Below, piece after piece: positions 1 through 7,979 of a stretch of DNA of 32,971 nt. The DNA comes from an uncultured Pseudomonadota bacterium. GTDB taxonomy: Bacteria; Pseudomonadota; Gammaproteobacteria; Burkholderiales; SG8-39. Position 1 is the stretch's first letter; every line of letters starts with the position of its first letter. The notes under the pieces are model-generated. The model ran no database searches. It was not told where the DNA came from and saw nothing but the letters and a program-made list of their open reading frames with translations. The position numbers were made by a program, and so were the translations under genes. Location of the stretch: the NCBI GenBank assembly GCA_903895005.1, contig CAITSH010000224.1, forward strand, positions 1 to 32,971, read 5' to 3'.

Positions 1-1
1 C

Positions 2-182
2 ACACCCGGCATGGTGCTGATGGCGCGCGCCTACACGCTGAGCGCCCCCGGATGCGGCCCCCCACAACGCAGAAGGATGGCTGCAGGCGAACCTGTGCCG
101 CTGTTCCGGCTATCAGGGCATTCGTCGCGCACTTGAAGCCGCAGGTCTCGGTAACGAGCACGCCGACGGGAAGCCCGCATGA
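2..182 (+). CDS. [2Fe-2S] subunit of a molybdenum hydroxylase, 3' end only, apparent frameshift
   Basis: This is the C-terminal part of the small iron-sulfur subunit of a xanthine dehydrogenase family enzyme, which passes electrons from the molybdenum centre. The gene is cut by the window edge. The first codons read TPGMVLMARAYTLSAP, the usual continuation of the CxxCTPGM cluster motif. The second cluster motif, NLCRCSGYQGIRRALEAAG, is in the next frame and ends at the TGA at 180-182, which overlaps the ATG of the large subunit at 179. The two parts join if one C is removed from the five-C run at 45-49. Without that change the first frame stops at 134-136. Either the gene is broken or the base call is wrong. 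The identity is secure because the motifs and the overlap with the large subunit agree. Confidence 0.8.
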
Positions 183-2434
183 GCGCGGTCGGATCCAATT
201 TCACCGATATCGACGGCGCGGACAAGATCACCGGCACGGCACGCTACACCAGCGATTTCACCCTTGCCGGCATGCTTCATGCGCGCCTGCTGCGAAGCCC
301 TCATCCGCATGCGCGTATCGTTTCAATAGACGCTTCCGCCGCCCTCGCCATCGAGGGCGTGGTGGCGGTGCTGACCGGCGCCGATCTACAGGGGCTCGAT
401 CACACCTACGGCGAGTTCATCCGCGACCAGCCGGCCATCGCAGTGGGCAAGGTGCGCTACGCCGGCGAGCCGGTTGCCGCGGTGGCGGCAATCACCGAAG
501 CGCAGGCCTGGCGCGCGGTCGAGGCACTGCGCGTTGAATATGAAGTGCTGGCGCCGGTTGACTCGATTGAGGCCGCACTGGCGAAAGACGCACCGGCCCT
601 GTTCGAGGGCACGCCGCATCCATCCGCGCTTCCCCCGCCGCCGCCGAACGGCCGCTGGCGCCAGGAGCCGGCCCCCAACGTACTCTACGACTTCGATTAC
701 GAAACCGGCGATATCGATGCCGCTTTCGCCGCCGCCACGCATGTCTGGGAAGACCGCTTCCAGTTTGCCCGCCTCAGTCATTACGCGCTCGAGCCGCACA
801 CCTGTATTGCCAATGCGCCGACGGCCGGTGGATTTGAAATGTGGTCGAACAACCAGGATGCCTTCCTGCTGCGGCGCGATCTCGCGCGCGTTCTCGGGAT
901 GCCCGAGGAACAGGTGCGCATTCATGCAGGCCTGGTCGGCGGGGGCTTCGGCTCCAAGAGTTATTGCAAGACGGAACCGATCGCGGCACTGCTGGCACGC
1001 AAGTGCGCGCGGCCGGTGCGGCTCGCGCTGACACTCGCCGAGAGCATGCTCACGGTCTGCGAACACGCCGCCCAGATCACGGTTCGCAGCGCGGTGAGCG
1101 CCTCGGGCAAACTGTTGGCGCGCGACACGCAGGTACTGATGGACGGCGGCGCCTACGCCGAGGCAAGCCCCTCGGTGGCGACACGCGTGGGCGCGCGCAT
1201 GGCCGGCCCCTACCTTTGGGATGCGGTACGGACCAAGGTCAGCGTGGTGCGTACCAACAGCGTGCCGGCGGGTTCTTTTCGCGGATTTGGCTCCGCGCAC
1301 GTGGCCTGGGCGAGCGAATCGCAAATCGACATGATTGCGCAACGGCTCGGGCTTGACCCGGTGACGCTGCGCATGCAGAACTTTATCCGCCCCGGCATGC
1401 CTGGCGCACCCGGGGAGGGTCAGCTGGATTGTGATCTTGCAGCCGGTCTCACCGCCGCCCTCGCGCGCGCGGGCCACCCGGGCCACAATAGGGCCGCTCG
1501 CCTACCCGGACGCGGCATCGGCGTGGCGGTGGCGGTAAAGGGCAGCAGCGGCAAGTACCATCGCGGCGACGCGGCGCTCAGCCTCTACCCTTCTGGTCGC
1601 ATCGTACTCGGGACCGGCGCAACCGAAATAGGCCAGAACACGCGCACCGCACTGGTACAGATCGCCGCCGAGGAGCTGGGCGTCGAACCGGCGGTCATAG
1701 AAATCGGTACCATCGATACGCACGCCACGCCCTACCACGCAGGCACCCACGCCAGCACCGGCGTAACCGTCAGCGGCCTTGCAGTGCGTGATGCCGCCGC
1801 CCAGGCACGCGATGCGCTGCTCGCGTTCGCGGGCAAGGCACTGGGCTGCGACGTGTCCGGCCTTGCCTTTCGCGAAGGCAAAATCTGGCGTGGTGAAAGC
1901 GTTCATACGCTGGCCGCGATCACGGCCGGTTCGGCGCAAGCGGAGACGCCCTTCACCGGCACCGCGTCCATCATCGGCAACAGCGGCTGGATGCCGATCT
2001 GGACGGTGGCCGAGGTGCAGGTGGATATCGAGACCGGGGCCTGTGTCGTGAAGAGCCTGGTCAGCGCCGTCGATGCGGGACGCGCCATCAATCCGCAGCG
2101 CTGCGTCAGCCAGATCGAGGGCGGCGCGGTGCAGGGACTCGGCCAGGCCTTGTTCGAGGAACTGCAATGCCTCGGGGGCATGCCGCTCAACGCCACCGGC
2201 CTCGGTTACCGCATCCCGCGCACGAGCGACGTGCCCGGCCGCTTTGAAACGATCATTCTCGAGCAGGGCGGCGGACCCGGCCCCTACGGTGCCAAAGGCC
2301 TCGGTGAATCGGGGAACCTCACCATTCCCGCGGCCATCGCCAACGCCATCGCCAATGCCACCGGCGCGCGAGTATGCGCGCTGCCGATCACACCGGAGCG
2401 CGTGCTCGCAGCGATGCCGGACACCAAGCCCTGA
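179..2434 (+). CDS. Molybdenum hydroxylase large (molybdopterin-binding) subunit
   Basis: This 751-residue protein is the catalytic subunit of a xanthine dehydrogenase/aldehyde oxidase family hydroxylase. These enzymes insert oxygen from water into aldehydes or N-heterocycles. It has an N-terminal Ald_Xan_dh domain (about residues 15-120, starting at DGADKITGTARYTSD) and a molybdopterin-binding region with GGGFGSK near residue 255 and GSFRGFGSAH near 365. The C-terminal motif GAKGLGESG contains the expected catalytic glutamate (Glu710). Length is normal for the family. The ATG overlaps the stop of the upstream FeS subunit, as expected for translationally coupled subunits. No FAD subunit follows, so it would have to lie upstream of the window. 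The substrate cannot be assigned. The next gene is convergent, 28 bases away. Confidence 0.93.
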   Translation: MSAVGSNFTDIDGADKITGTARYTSDFTLAGMLHARLLRSPHPHARIVSIDASAALAIEGVVAVLTGADLQGLDHTYGEFIRDQPAIAVGKVRYAGEPVAAVAAITEAQAWRAVEALRVEYEVLAPVDSIEAALAKDAPALFEGTPHPSALPPPPPNGRWRQEPAPNVLYDFDYETGDIDAAFAAATHVWEDRFQFARLSHYALEPHTCIANAPTAGGFEMWSNNQDAFLLRRDLARVLGMPEEQVRIHAGLVGGGFGSKSYCKTEPIAALLARKCARPVRLALTLAESMLTVCEHAAQITVRSAVSASGKLLARDTQVLMDGGAYAEASPSVATRVGARMAGPYLWDAVRTKVSVVRTNSVPAGSFRGFGSAHVAWASESQIDMIAQRLGLDPVTLRMQNFIRPGMPGAPGEGQLDCDLAAGLTAALARAGHPGHNRAARLPGRGIGVAVAVKGSSGKYHRGDAALSLYPSGRIVLGTGATEIGQNTRTALVQIAAEELGVEPAVIEIGTIDTHATPYHAGTHASTGVTVSGLAVRDAAAQARDALLAFAGKALGCDVSGLAFREGKIWRGESVHTLAAITAGSAQAETPFTGTASIIGNSGWMPIWTVAEVQVDIETGACVVKSLVSAVDAGRAINPQRCVSQIEGGAVQGLGQALFEELQCLGGMPLNATGLGYRIPRTSDVPGRFETIILEQGGGPGPYGAKGLGESGNLTIPAAIANAIANATGARVCALPITPERVLAAMPDTKP

Positions 2435-2462
2435 CGCAGCGGCCCGACACAGCGTTTAAAGC

Positions 2463-4535
2463 TCAGGCCGACCGACCCAGCAAGGCGTCGAGCGCAGCCA
2501 GATCACTCACCGGCGCAAGACAGCTCGCGCCGCGGCACAGGTAGGCACTGACCCCGCTCTGCGGCGGCGGCTTGTCCAGAAGCGGCGGCAAGCGCGCGGC
2601 GCCCGTCGCACCGGGTACCGCGACAGGCGCCGCAACAATCAGGGTCGTCGGCTGGAAACGCCCGTCCAGCGCGGCTTTCCAGCTTGTCAGGCTTTTTTCA
2701 TCGCCGCGCAGCACCAGCACCGAGGGCGGGGCGAGGCACTCGTCGAGGGCGGCGCACAGCGTGGCGTATCCGGCCGGATTCTTTTGCATGGCCGGATAAA
2801 ACAAGGCAATGGTGCGCTCGGCAGCGGTGAGGTAACGCGTTTCGCCGATGATGTGGCCGAGGCGTTGCAGCGCGAAGGCGGCAACGCCGTTGCCCGAGGG
2901 TGTGGCGTTATCGTGGCCCGGCTTGGTACGCTGGATGAGTTTTTCGTGATCGTGACTGGTGAACCAGAAACCGCCGCTGGCGCGGTCCTCGAACTGTTCG
3001 AGCAACACTTCGGCGAGGTCCTCTGCGAATTCAAGCTCATCGGCGCGAAAATCCGCCTGCATCATTTCGAGCACGGCGGAGAGCAGGAAGGCGTAGTCGT
3101 CCAGATAGGCATTGAGGTGGGCGCGGCCGTCCTTGGAGGTCGCGAGCAGGCGCTCGTCACGCCACATTGTCGTGCGGATGAAATCGAGCGCCCGGCGTGC
3201 CGAGGCCAGCCAGTCAGCGCGCCCGAACACGCGCGCGGCGCGTGCCATCGCGCCGATCATCATCGCGTTCCAGCTCACCAGTATCTTGTCATCGCGTCCG
3301 GGCCAGACGCGCTTGGTCCGCACGGCAAGCAGTTTGGCGCGCGCGTCGTGCAGCAGCACAGCACATTCCGCCTCCGATTGTCCGGTCGCCCGGGCCACGT
3401 CGGCCAGCGACACGGCAATGTAGAAATGCCAGTGGCCGCCCTCGAAGTTGGCCGGGCAGTCCAGCCCGTAGTGTGGCGCGAGCACGGCGTACTCATCGGC
3501 ATCGAGGATCCGTTTCACTTCGTCCGGCTTCCAGACGTAGAACAATCCCTCTTCGCCCTCGGAGTCGGCGTCATACGCCGAGTAATAGCCGCCGCCGTCC
3601 TTGCCCGGTGGCGATTGCATGTCTCGCATGACCCAGTCGGCGGTCTCTTCGGCGACGGCCCGGAACAGCGCGTTGCCTGAAAGAGCAAAGGCGTCGGCGT
3701 AGAGCGCAAGCAAGGGGCCGTTGTCGTAGAGCATTTTCTCGAAATGCGGAATCAGCCAGCGCTCGTCGGTGCTGTAACGCGCGAAGCCGCCACCCAGCTG
3801 GTCGTAGATGCCGCCGCCGGCCATGTTTGCCAGCGTGAAGGTCGCCATGTGCAAGGCCTCGGTATCACCCGTGGCGGCATGGCGGCGCAGCAACAAGGCA
3901 AGGTCGGTAGGGTGCGGAAACTTCGGTGCCCCGCCAAAACCGCCGAACTGCGGTTCGAACGCGGCCTTCAACGATGCGGCCGCCGCATCCAGCGTTGCCG
4001 CCGAAAATTCGGAGTGATGCGCCCCGGCCGATGGCTGCATCCGCGACAAGGCCTCGAGCAGCGAGGCGTTTTGTTCTTTTATCTCTGGCTGGCGTTCGCG
4101 GTACAACGCGGCCACACGTTCGCACAAGTCAGGAAACCCCGGCCGGTTGTAGCGCGCGGCCTTGGGGAAATACGTTCCGCCAAAAAACGGCGTGCCCTCT
4201 GGCGTAAGAAACATCGTGAGCGGCCAGCCGCCATTTTGTTGCGTCAGCAGGTGATGCGCGCTCTGGTAAATCTGGTCGAGGTCGGGCCGCTCCTCACGAT
4301 CGACCTTGATGTTGATGAACAACCGGTTCATCACCGCCGCGACATCCGCATCCTCAAAGGACTCGTGCGCCATGACGTGGCACCAGTGGCAGGCCGAGTA
4401 ACCGACCGACAGCAGGATGGGTTTGTCCTGCGCACGCGCCAGGGCAAGCGCCTCTTCGCCCCAGGGAAACCATTCGACCGGATTGGCCGCGTGCTGCAAC
4501 AGGTAGGGACTGGTCTCGCCGGCAAGGCGATTCAT
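2463..4535 (-). CDS. YyaL/DUF255 thioredoxin-fold protein
   Basis: This 690-residue protein has the full architecture of the YyaL/SSP411 family (human SPATA20). An N-terminal thioredoxin-like domain covers about residues 1-165, with the sequence [17 protein letters not shown] and a CHWC motif at residues 49-52. A long alpha/alpha-barrel region follows, similar to six-hairpin glycosidases or epimerases ([28 protein letters not shown]). The cellular role of the family is poorly known. The gene lies 27 bases downstream of the selenophosphate synthetase gene on the same strand, so it is probably the last gene of the senA-senC transcript. No signal peptide is visible, which suggests a cytoplasmic protein. 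A redox role connected to selenium is an inference from position only. Confidence 0.93.
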   Translation of the reverse strand: MNRLAGETSPYLLQHAANPVEWFPWGEEALALARAQDKPILLSVGYSACHWCHVMAHESFEDADVAAVMNRLFINIKVDREERPDLDQIYQSAHHLLTQQNGGWPLTMFLTPEGTPFFGGTYFPKAARYNRPGFPDLCERVAALYRERQPEIKEQNASLLEALSRMQPSAGAHHSEFSAATLDAAAASLKAAFEPQFGGFGGAPKFPHPTDLALLLRRHAATGDTEALHMATFTLANMAGGGIYDQLGGGFARYSTDERWLIPHFEKMLYDNGPLLALYADAFALSGNALFRAVAEETADWVMRDMQSPPGKDGGGYYSAYDADSEGEEGLFYVWKPDEVKRILDADEYAVLAPHYGLDCPANFEGGHWHFYIAVSLADVARATGQSEAECAVLLHDARAKLLAVRTKRVWPGRDDKILVSWNAMMIGAMARAARVFGRADWLASARRALDFIRTTMWRDERLLATSKDGRAHLNAYLDDYAFLLSAVLEMMQADFRADELEFAEDLAEVLLEQFEDRASGGFWFTSHDHEKLIQRTKPGHDNATPSGNGVAAFALQRLGHIIGETRYLTAAERTIALFYPAMQKNPAGYATLCAALDECLAPPSVLVLRGDEKSLTSWKAALDGRFQPTTLIVAAPVAVPGATGAARLPPLLDKPPPQSGVSAYLCRGASCLAPVSDLAALDALLGRSA

Positions 4536-4562
4536 GCGCGTCGGCTCACGATCAGACCACGC

Positions 4563-5612
4563 CTACGCCACGGTTACGCCGGAGCCTTCGACAAAGCTGC
4601 CGATTTTGCGCGCGTCGGCAAAACCGCCGCGGGCAAACAGCGCCAACACCTCGGCCTCGCTTTCGGGCGCGCAGGCAACGAGCAAGCCGCCGCTGGTCTG
4701 CGGATCGGTGAGCACTTGTTTTTGCCACTCGGCCATGCCGGGTGCCAGTGTGACTTCCTTGCCGTAGCCGGCCCAGTTGCGCGTCGAGGCGCCGGTGTAG
4801 ATGCCGGCCTTGACGTAATCGATGGCCTGCGCAATGACCGGCAGGTCGGCCCAGCGCACCTGTGCACCGAGCTTCGCGCCGCGACACATCTCAAGCAGGT
4901 GGCCGGCAAGGCCAAAGCCGGTGACGTCGGTAAGCGCATGCACGCCGCTCATTCCGGAGAGCTCGACGCCGGGACGGTTGAGCTTGGTGGTGTACTCGAT
5001 CATGCGCGCATAGCCTTCGGCGGAGATTTTCTCCTGCTTGAGCGCGGCGCTGAGGATGCCCACACCGAGCGGCTTGCCGAGAATGAGGCTGTCGCCGGCG
5101 CGTGCGCCGCTGTTGCGCTTGATCTTGTCAGGATGCACCAGACCCAGCACCACCAGGCCGTAAATGGGCTCGACGGTGTCGATGGAGTGGCCACCCGCAA
5201 TGGGGATGCCAGCCTCGGCGCAGACCGATTCGCCGCCCGCAGTGATTTTCTGGATCATGTCCATGGGCATGACGTTCACCGGCATGCCCAGCAGCGCCAG
5301 CGCGAACAGCGGCTGTCCGCCCATGGCATACACATCCGAAATGGCATTGGTGGCGGCGATGCGGCCGAACTCGAACGGGTCATCGACGATGGGCGTAAAA
5401 AAGTCAGTGGTCGCGACAATCGCCTGGCTGTCGTTGAGCTTGTAGACGGCCGCATCCTCGTTGTTGTCGCTGCCTGCAAGGAGCGCCGGGGGCAGGGTGC
5501 GCAGGGGCGAGGACTTGAGGATTTCCGTCAGCACGCCGGGGGCGATCTTGCAGCCGCAGCCGCCGCCGTGGGCGAGCGAGGTCAGGCGAAAAGGGGTGCT
5601 CATCTGGCTCAT
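4563..5612 (-). CDS. senC: Selenophosphate synthetase of the selenoneine cluster (SenC/SelD)
   Basis: This 349-residue enzyme makes selenophosphate from selenide and ATP. The N-terminal HGGGCGCK motif matches the E. coli SelD HGAGCGCK loop. The catalytic position is an ordinary cysteine (Cys19), not selenocysteine. GGHSIDTVEPIYG and DVTGFGLAGHLLEM are typical of the AIRS-type ATP-binding fold. The ATG at 5612 is preceded by GGGAG at about 8 bases, which favours it over the ATG three codons later. It lies 88 bases downstream of senA on the same strand and near a TIGR04348-type glycosyltransferase. That set is the published selenoneine pathway, so I call it senC. A general SelD that also serves selenocysteine or selenouridine synthesis remains possible, since sequence alone does not separate the two. 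Confidence 0.9.
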   Translation of the reverse strand: MSQMSTPFRLTSLAHGGGCGCKIAPGVLTEILKSSPLRTLPPALLAGSDNNEDAAVYKLNDSQAIVATTDFFTPIVDDPFEFGRIAATNAISDVYAMGGQPLFALALLGMPVNVMPMDMIQKITAGGESVCAEAGIPIAGGHSIDTVEPIYGLVVLGLVHPDKIKRNSGARAGDSLILGKPLGVGILSAALKQEKISAEGYARMIEYTTKLNRPGVELSGMSGVHALTDVTGFGLAGHLLEMCRGAKLGAQVRWADLPVIAQAIDYVKAGIYTGASTRNWAGYGKEVTLAPGMAEWQKQVLTDPQTSGGLLVACAPESEAEVLALFARGGFADARKIGSFVEGSGVTVA

Positions 5613-5663
5613 TGCGGTGACTCCCGAATTTGACCGGCCAGTTTAACAGGCCGACGCTACGCA

Positions 5664-5703
5664 AGCGCCCTAGCGCCCTAGCGCCCTAGCGCTCTAGCGC
5701 TCA
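5664..5703. repeat. 8-bp tandem repeat at the 3' end of senA
   Basis: Five consecutive 8-base units are visible: AGCGCCCT three times, then AGCGCTCT and AGCGCTCA. The last unit contains the senA stop codon (5701-5703 on the minus strand). The array fills much of the 88-base gap between senA and senC. Each unit contains AGCGC, so the array can form alternative short pairings. It may be a slippage-prone spacer. No function can be read from it. Confidence 0.85.
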
Positions 5704-6906
5704 GGCAGCGCAGGTACGAAAGCCGCAAAACATGTCGGCGCGGTCGGGCTTGTAGAAATTGCGGAACGACGCGCGCTTCAGGCGCGCCGCGGTGGCAAGG
5801 CTGCCGCCGCGCAGTACGCGATGATCCTCGACAAACCAGGGCGCGGAGTAGTCAATGTAGGGATCAGCGGAAAATCCGGCGAAGGGTGCGAAGCGGCTGG
5901 CAGTCCACTCCCACACCTCCCCCCATTCAAACGCCTGCGGCGCGCTGCGCGCGGCATGCTCCCATTCGGCTTCGGTCGGCAGGCGGCGCCCGGCCCAGCG
6001 GCAGTAAGCCTCGGCTTCGTGCCCGCTCACATGCATCACCGGCGCATCGCCATCGAGCGGCAACCAGGCATCAAACCGGCGCACCAGCCAGGCGGCTTTT
6101 TCGCGTTTCCAGTAGCGCGGGTGGTCGAGCGCGCGTTGCTCGCGCATTTTCCAGCCCGCCTCGCTCCACAGTGCGCGGCGCGCATAACCGCCGATGTCGA
6201 CAAACTTGCGAAACGCGGCGTTACTGACCGGGCCGGCGCCGATGGCATAGGCGGCGAGCTGAACCGGGTGTTGCCACTTTTCGTTGTCGAAACAAAACCC
6301 GCCGCCCGCCTCTGAACCGAGTGTGGCATTGCCGGCAGCGATGTCGATGTCACCCTGCGTCGGTGCGGACGCGCGCGGAGCGGGCAGCAATACCGGGGGC
6401 GCCAAACCCAGCGTCTGCCAAGTGTAGCTGAAGGCCTCATTGTGCATGTCATGGTGAAACGCCACGAGCTGGGCGAAATACGCGCGCTCGTCATCGGGGG
6501 TTTTTTCTGCGAGCAGCGCGAGGCTGCGATCGAGCACGGCCTGGGCATAAAGGCGCGTGGCGGCAAAATCGGGCAGGTCAAGATCCCATCTGGTGTGGTG
6601 GGCGACGCGCGAGGAGTCGTACCAGCGGTCGGCGTGCTCGAGCAGCGAGGGCACTGCGAAATCGCCGCCGCGATGCAGCCAGAATTCCTGGAACCAGGCC
6701 ATGTGGCCAAGCTCCCACAACGGCGGATTGACGATGGCGAGCAGCGGCACCTCCAGCGTCTGGGTGGCAAAGCGCGCCGTCAGCTCGCGCGTGGTCTGGT
6801 GTGCGTCGCGAAGCCACGCAGCGAGCGTGGTCGCGTCAGGATGCGGGCGAAACTGCGCGAAATCGGGCCAGCCTGCGCGATGCGGCGGCTCTGCTATATT
6901 GCCCAT
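5701..6906 (-). CDS. senA: Selenoneine synthase SenA (EgtB-like nonheme iron enzyme)
   Basis: This 401-residue protein has an N-terminal DinB-like four-helix domain (about residues 25-165) and a C-terminal formylglycine-generating-enzyme/sulfatase-modifying domain (about 190-400; RLPTEAEWEHAAR, RVLRGGSLAT, RNFYKPDRADMFCGFRTC). This is the EgtB architecture. The three iron ligands appear as His68 (ELGHMAWFQEFW) and His151/His155 (HHDMH). EgtB joins hercynine to a thiol. The neighbours here are a selenophosphate synthetase and a TIGR04348-type glycosyltransferase, the context of SenA, which joins hercynine to a selenosugar to form the C-Se bond of selenoneine. I infer SenA from this context. 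EgtB for ergothioneine is the alternative, but there is no gamma-glutamylcysteine ligase (EgtA), EgtC, EgtD or EgtE gene nearby. Hercynine would have to come from an EgtD elsewhere. The minus-strand ATG at 6906 has only a weak ribosome site. Confidence 0.88.
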   Translation of the reverse strand: MGNIAEPPHRAGWPDFAQFRPHPDATTLAAWLRDAHQTTRELTARFATQTLEVPLLAIVNPPLWELGHMAWFQEFWLHRGGDFAVPSLLEHADRWYDSSRVAHHTRWDLDLPDFAATRLYAQAVLDRSLALLAEKTPDDERAYFAQLVAFHHDMHNEAFSYTWQTLGLAPPVLLPAPRASAPTQGDIDIAAGNATLGSEAGGGFCFDNEKWQHPVQLAAYAIGAGPVSNAAFRKFVDIGGYARRALWSEAGWKMREQRALDHPRYWKREKAAWLVRRFDAWLPLDGDAPVMHVSGHEAEAYCRWAGRRLPTEAEWEHAARSAPQAFEWGEVWEWTASRFAPFAGFSADPYIDYSAPWFVEDHRVLRGGSLATAARLKRASFRNFYKPDRADMFCGFRTCAA

Positions 6907-6962
6907 CGACCCGCCGTGCCACTAAGCACTTTCATCCGTACCTCACCAGAGCGTTTGCTGAA

Positions 6963-7979
6963 ATTTTTCGAATTGTCATTGTAACCCCGGCTCCCCCGGG
7001 CTCCCGTCACGGCAACCGCAATACCGCGCAGCGTTGGGCGGCGCACTTGCGCGCGCTTGGCCACCATGTCGAAATCTCGCTTGCCTGGAACGGCGAGGAC
7101 TGCGATGCCCTCATTGCCCTGCACGCGCGCCGCAGCCATGCGTCGATCAAGGCGTTCAAGGCGCGCCATCCGCATCGTCCGCTGGTACTCGTCCTGACCG
7201 GTACCGATCTATATCGCGAAATCCGCAGCGATGCCGGCGCGAAGGCGTCGATGCGCCTTGCCGATCGCATGATCGTGCTGCAAGCCGAGGGCCTGAATGA
7301 GCTGGGCGCGACACTGCGCGAAAAAACCCGCGTCATCCACCAGTCGGTGCGCGCGGTAAAACGCCAGACGCCGCCCAAACGCTATCGCCTCATCACCGTG
7401 ATCGGACACTTGCGCGAAGAAAAGGATCCCTTTCGCGCCGCGCTGGCGCTGGCGCGCCTGCCGCCCGACACCGATGTGCGGGTGGTTCACCTGGGGAAAG
7501 CCATGTCGACCGACTTTGCGCGCGAAGCGCGCTCTCTGATGCGCTATGAACCGCGCTACCGCTGGCTGGGTGAGCTTGACCATGCAGGCGCGATGCGCTG
7601 GCTGGCGCGCAGCCACGCAATGGTGATCTCCAGCCTGATGGAAGGCGGGGCCCATGTTGTGTCGGAGGCCATTGGGATCGGCGTGCCGGTCATCGCCTCT
7701 GCAATCTCTGGAAACATCGGCCTGCTCGGACGGTCTTACCCGGCGCTCTATCCGCCAGAAGACGACGCGGCCCTCGCCCGCCTGCTCGCGCGTGCAGCCG
7801 GAGAACCGGCCTGGCTGGCAAGCCTGGAAAAAAAAGTGCAAGCGCGCCGCCACCTGGTCGCACCGGAGCTCGAACGACGCGCATTGGCCGGACTCGCAAA
7901 CGACCTCTCCGCATTGGGGGCAAAATCGCTTCCATCGCGCCCATCAGTGAAGGCGCAACGCAAAGGAAGGAAACCTTGA
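6963..7979 (+). CDS. senB: Selenosugar synthase SenB (TIGR04348-type GT-B glycosyltransferase)
   Basis: This protein of about 338 residues has a GT-B glycosyltransferase fold. It starts with RIVIVTPAPPGSRHGNR, has VIGHLREEKDPFRAALALA at the start of the second Rossmann domain, and has the GT4-type E-x7-E nucleotide-sugar motif in SLMEGGAHVVSEAIGIGVPV. TIGR04348-type proteins beside selD and egtB homologues are SenB, which transfers selenium from selenophosphate to a UDP-sugar. The start is a problem. No ATG, GTG or TTG lies in frame near the conserved N-terminus. The nearest in-frame options are ATT at 6963 or 6972, and the first GTG (6801) would run about 105 bases into the senA coding region on the other strand. 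The given start is therefore provisional. The stop overlaps the next gene. It is transcribed divergently from senA with about 56 bases between them. Confidence 0.86.
   Translation: MFRIVIVTPAPPGSRHGNRNTAQRWAAHLRALGHHVEISLAWNGEDCDALIALHARRSHASIKAFKARHPHRPLVLVLTGTDLYREIRSDAGAKASMRLADRMIVLQAEGLNELGATLREKTRVIHQSVRAVKRQTPPKRYRLITVIGHLREEKDPFRAALALARLPPDTDVRVVHLGKAMSTDFAREARSLMRYEPRYRWLGELDHAGAMRWLARSHAMVISSLMEGGAHVVSEAIGIGVPVIASAISGNIGLLGRSYPALYPPEDDAALARLLARAAGEPAWLASLEKKVQARRHLVAPELERRALAGLANDLSALGAKSLPSRPSVKAQRKGRKP
7962..7970 (+). promoter_or_regulatory. Ribosome binding site deciding a TTG start
   Basis: AAAGGAAGG lies five bases upstream of the TTG at 7976, inside the last codons of senB. 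It is the strongest Shine-Dalgarno-like sequence in the area and supports the TTG start of the FecR-domain gene, whose first bases overlap the senB stop. Confidence 0.7.

Noticed and set aside
386..1486. A 366-codon minus-strand frame opposite the first large subunit
   Set aside because: Composition rich in Arg, His and Gly with no motif; shadow of the molybdenum hydroxylase gene.
4563..5612. SelD serving a selenium-dependent molybdenum hydroxylase
   Set aside because: The many molybdenum hydroxylases invite this idea, but no YqeB/YqeC-type genes are seen and the direct neighbours are senA and senB, which explain the gene.
3744..5633. A 629-codon open frame on the plus strand opposite the YyaL and senC genes
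   Set aside because: Basic, repetitive composition with no recognisable domain; it is a high-GC shadow of two well-identified genes on the other strand.
5701..6906. EgtB of ergothioneine biosynthesis
   Set aside because: No egtA, egtC, egtD or egtE is nearby, while a selenophosphate synthetase and a TIGR04348-type transferase are; SenA is the better call.
6801..6962. N-terminal extension of senB from the GTG at 6801
   Set aside because: It has no family similarity and overlaps the senA coding region on the other strand.
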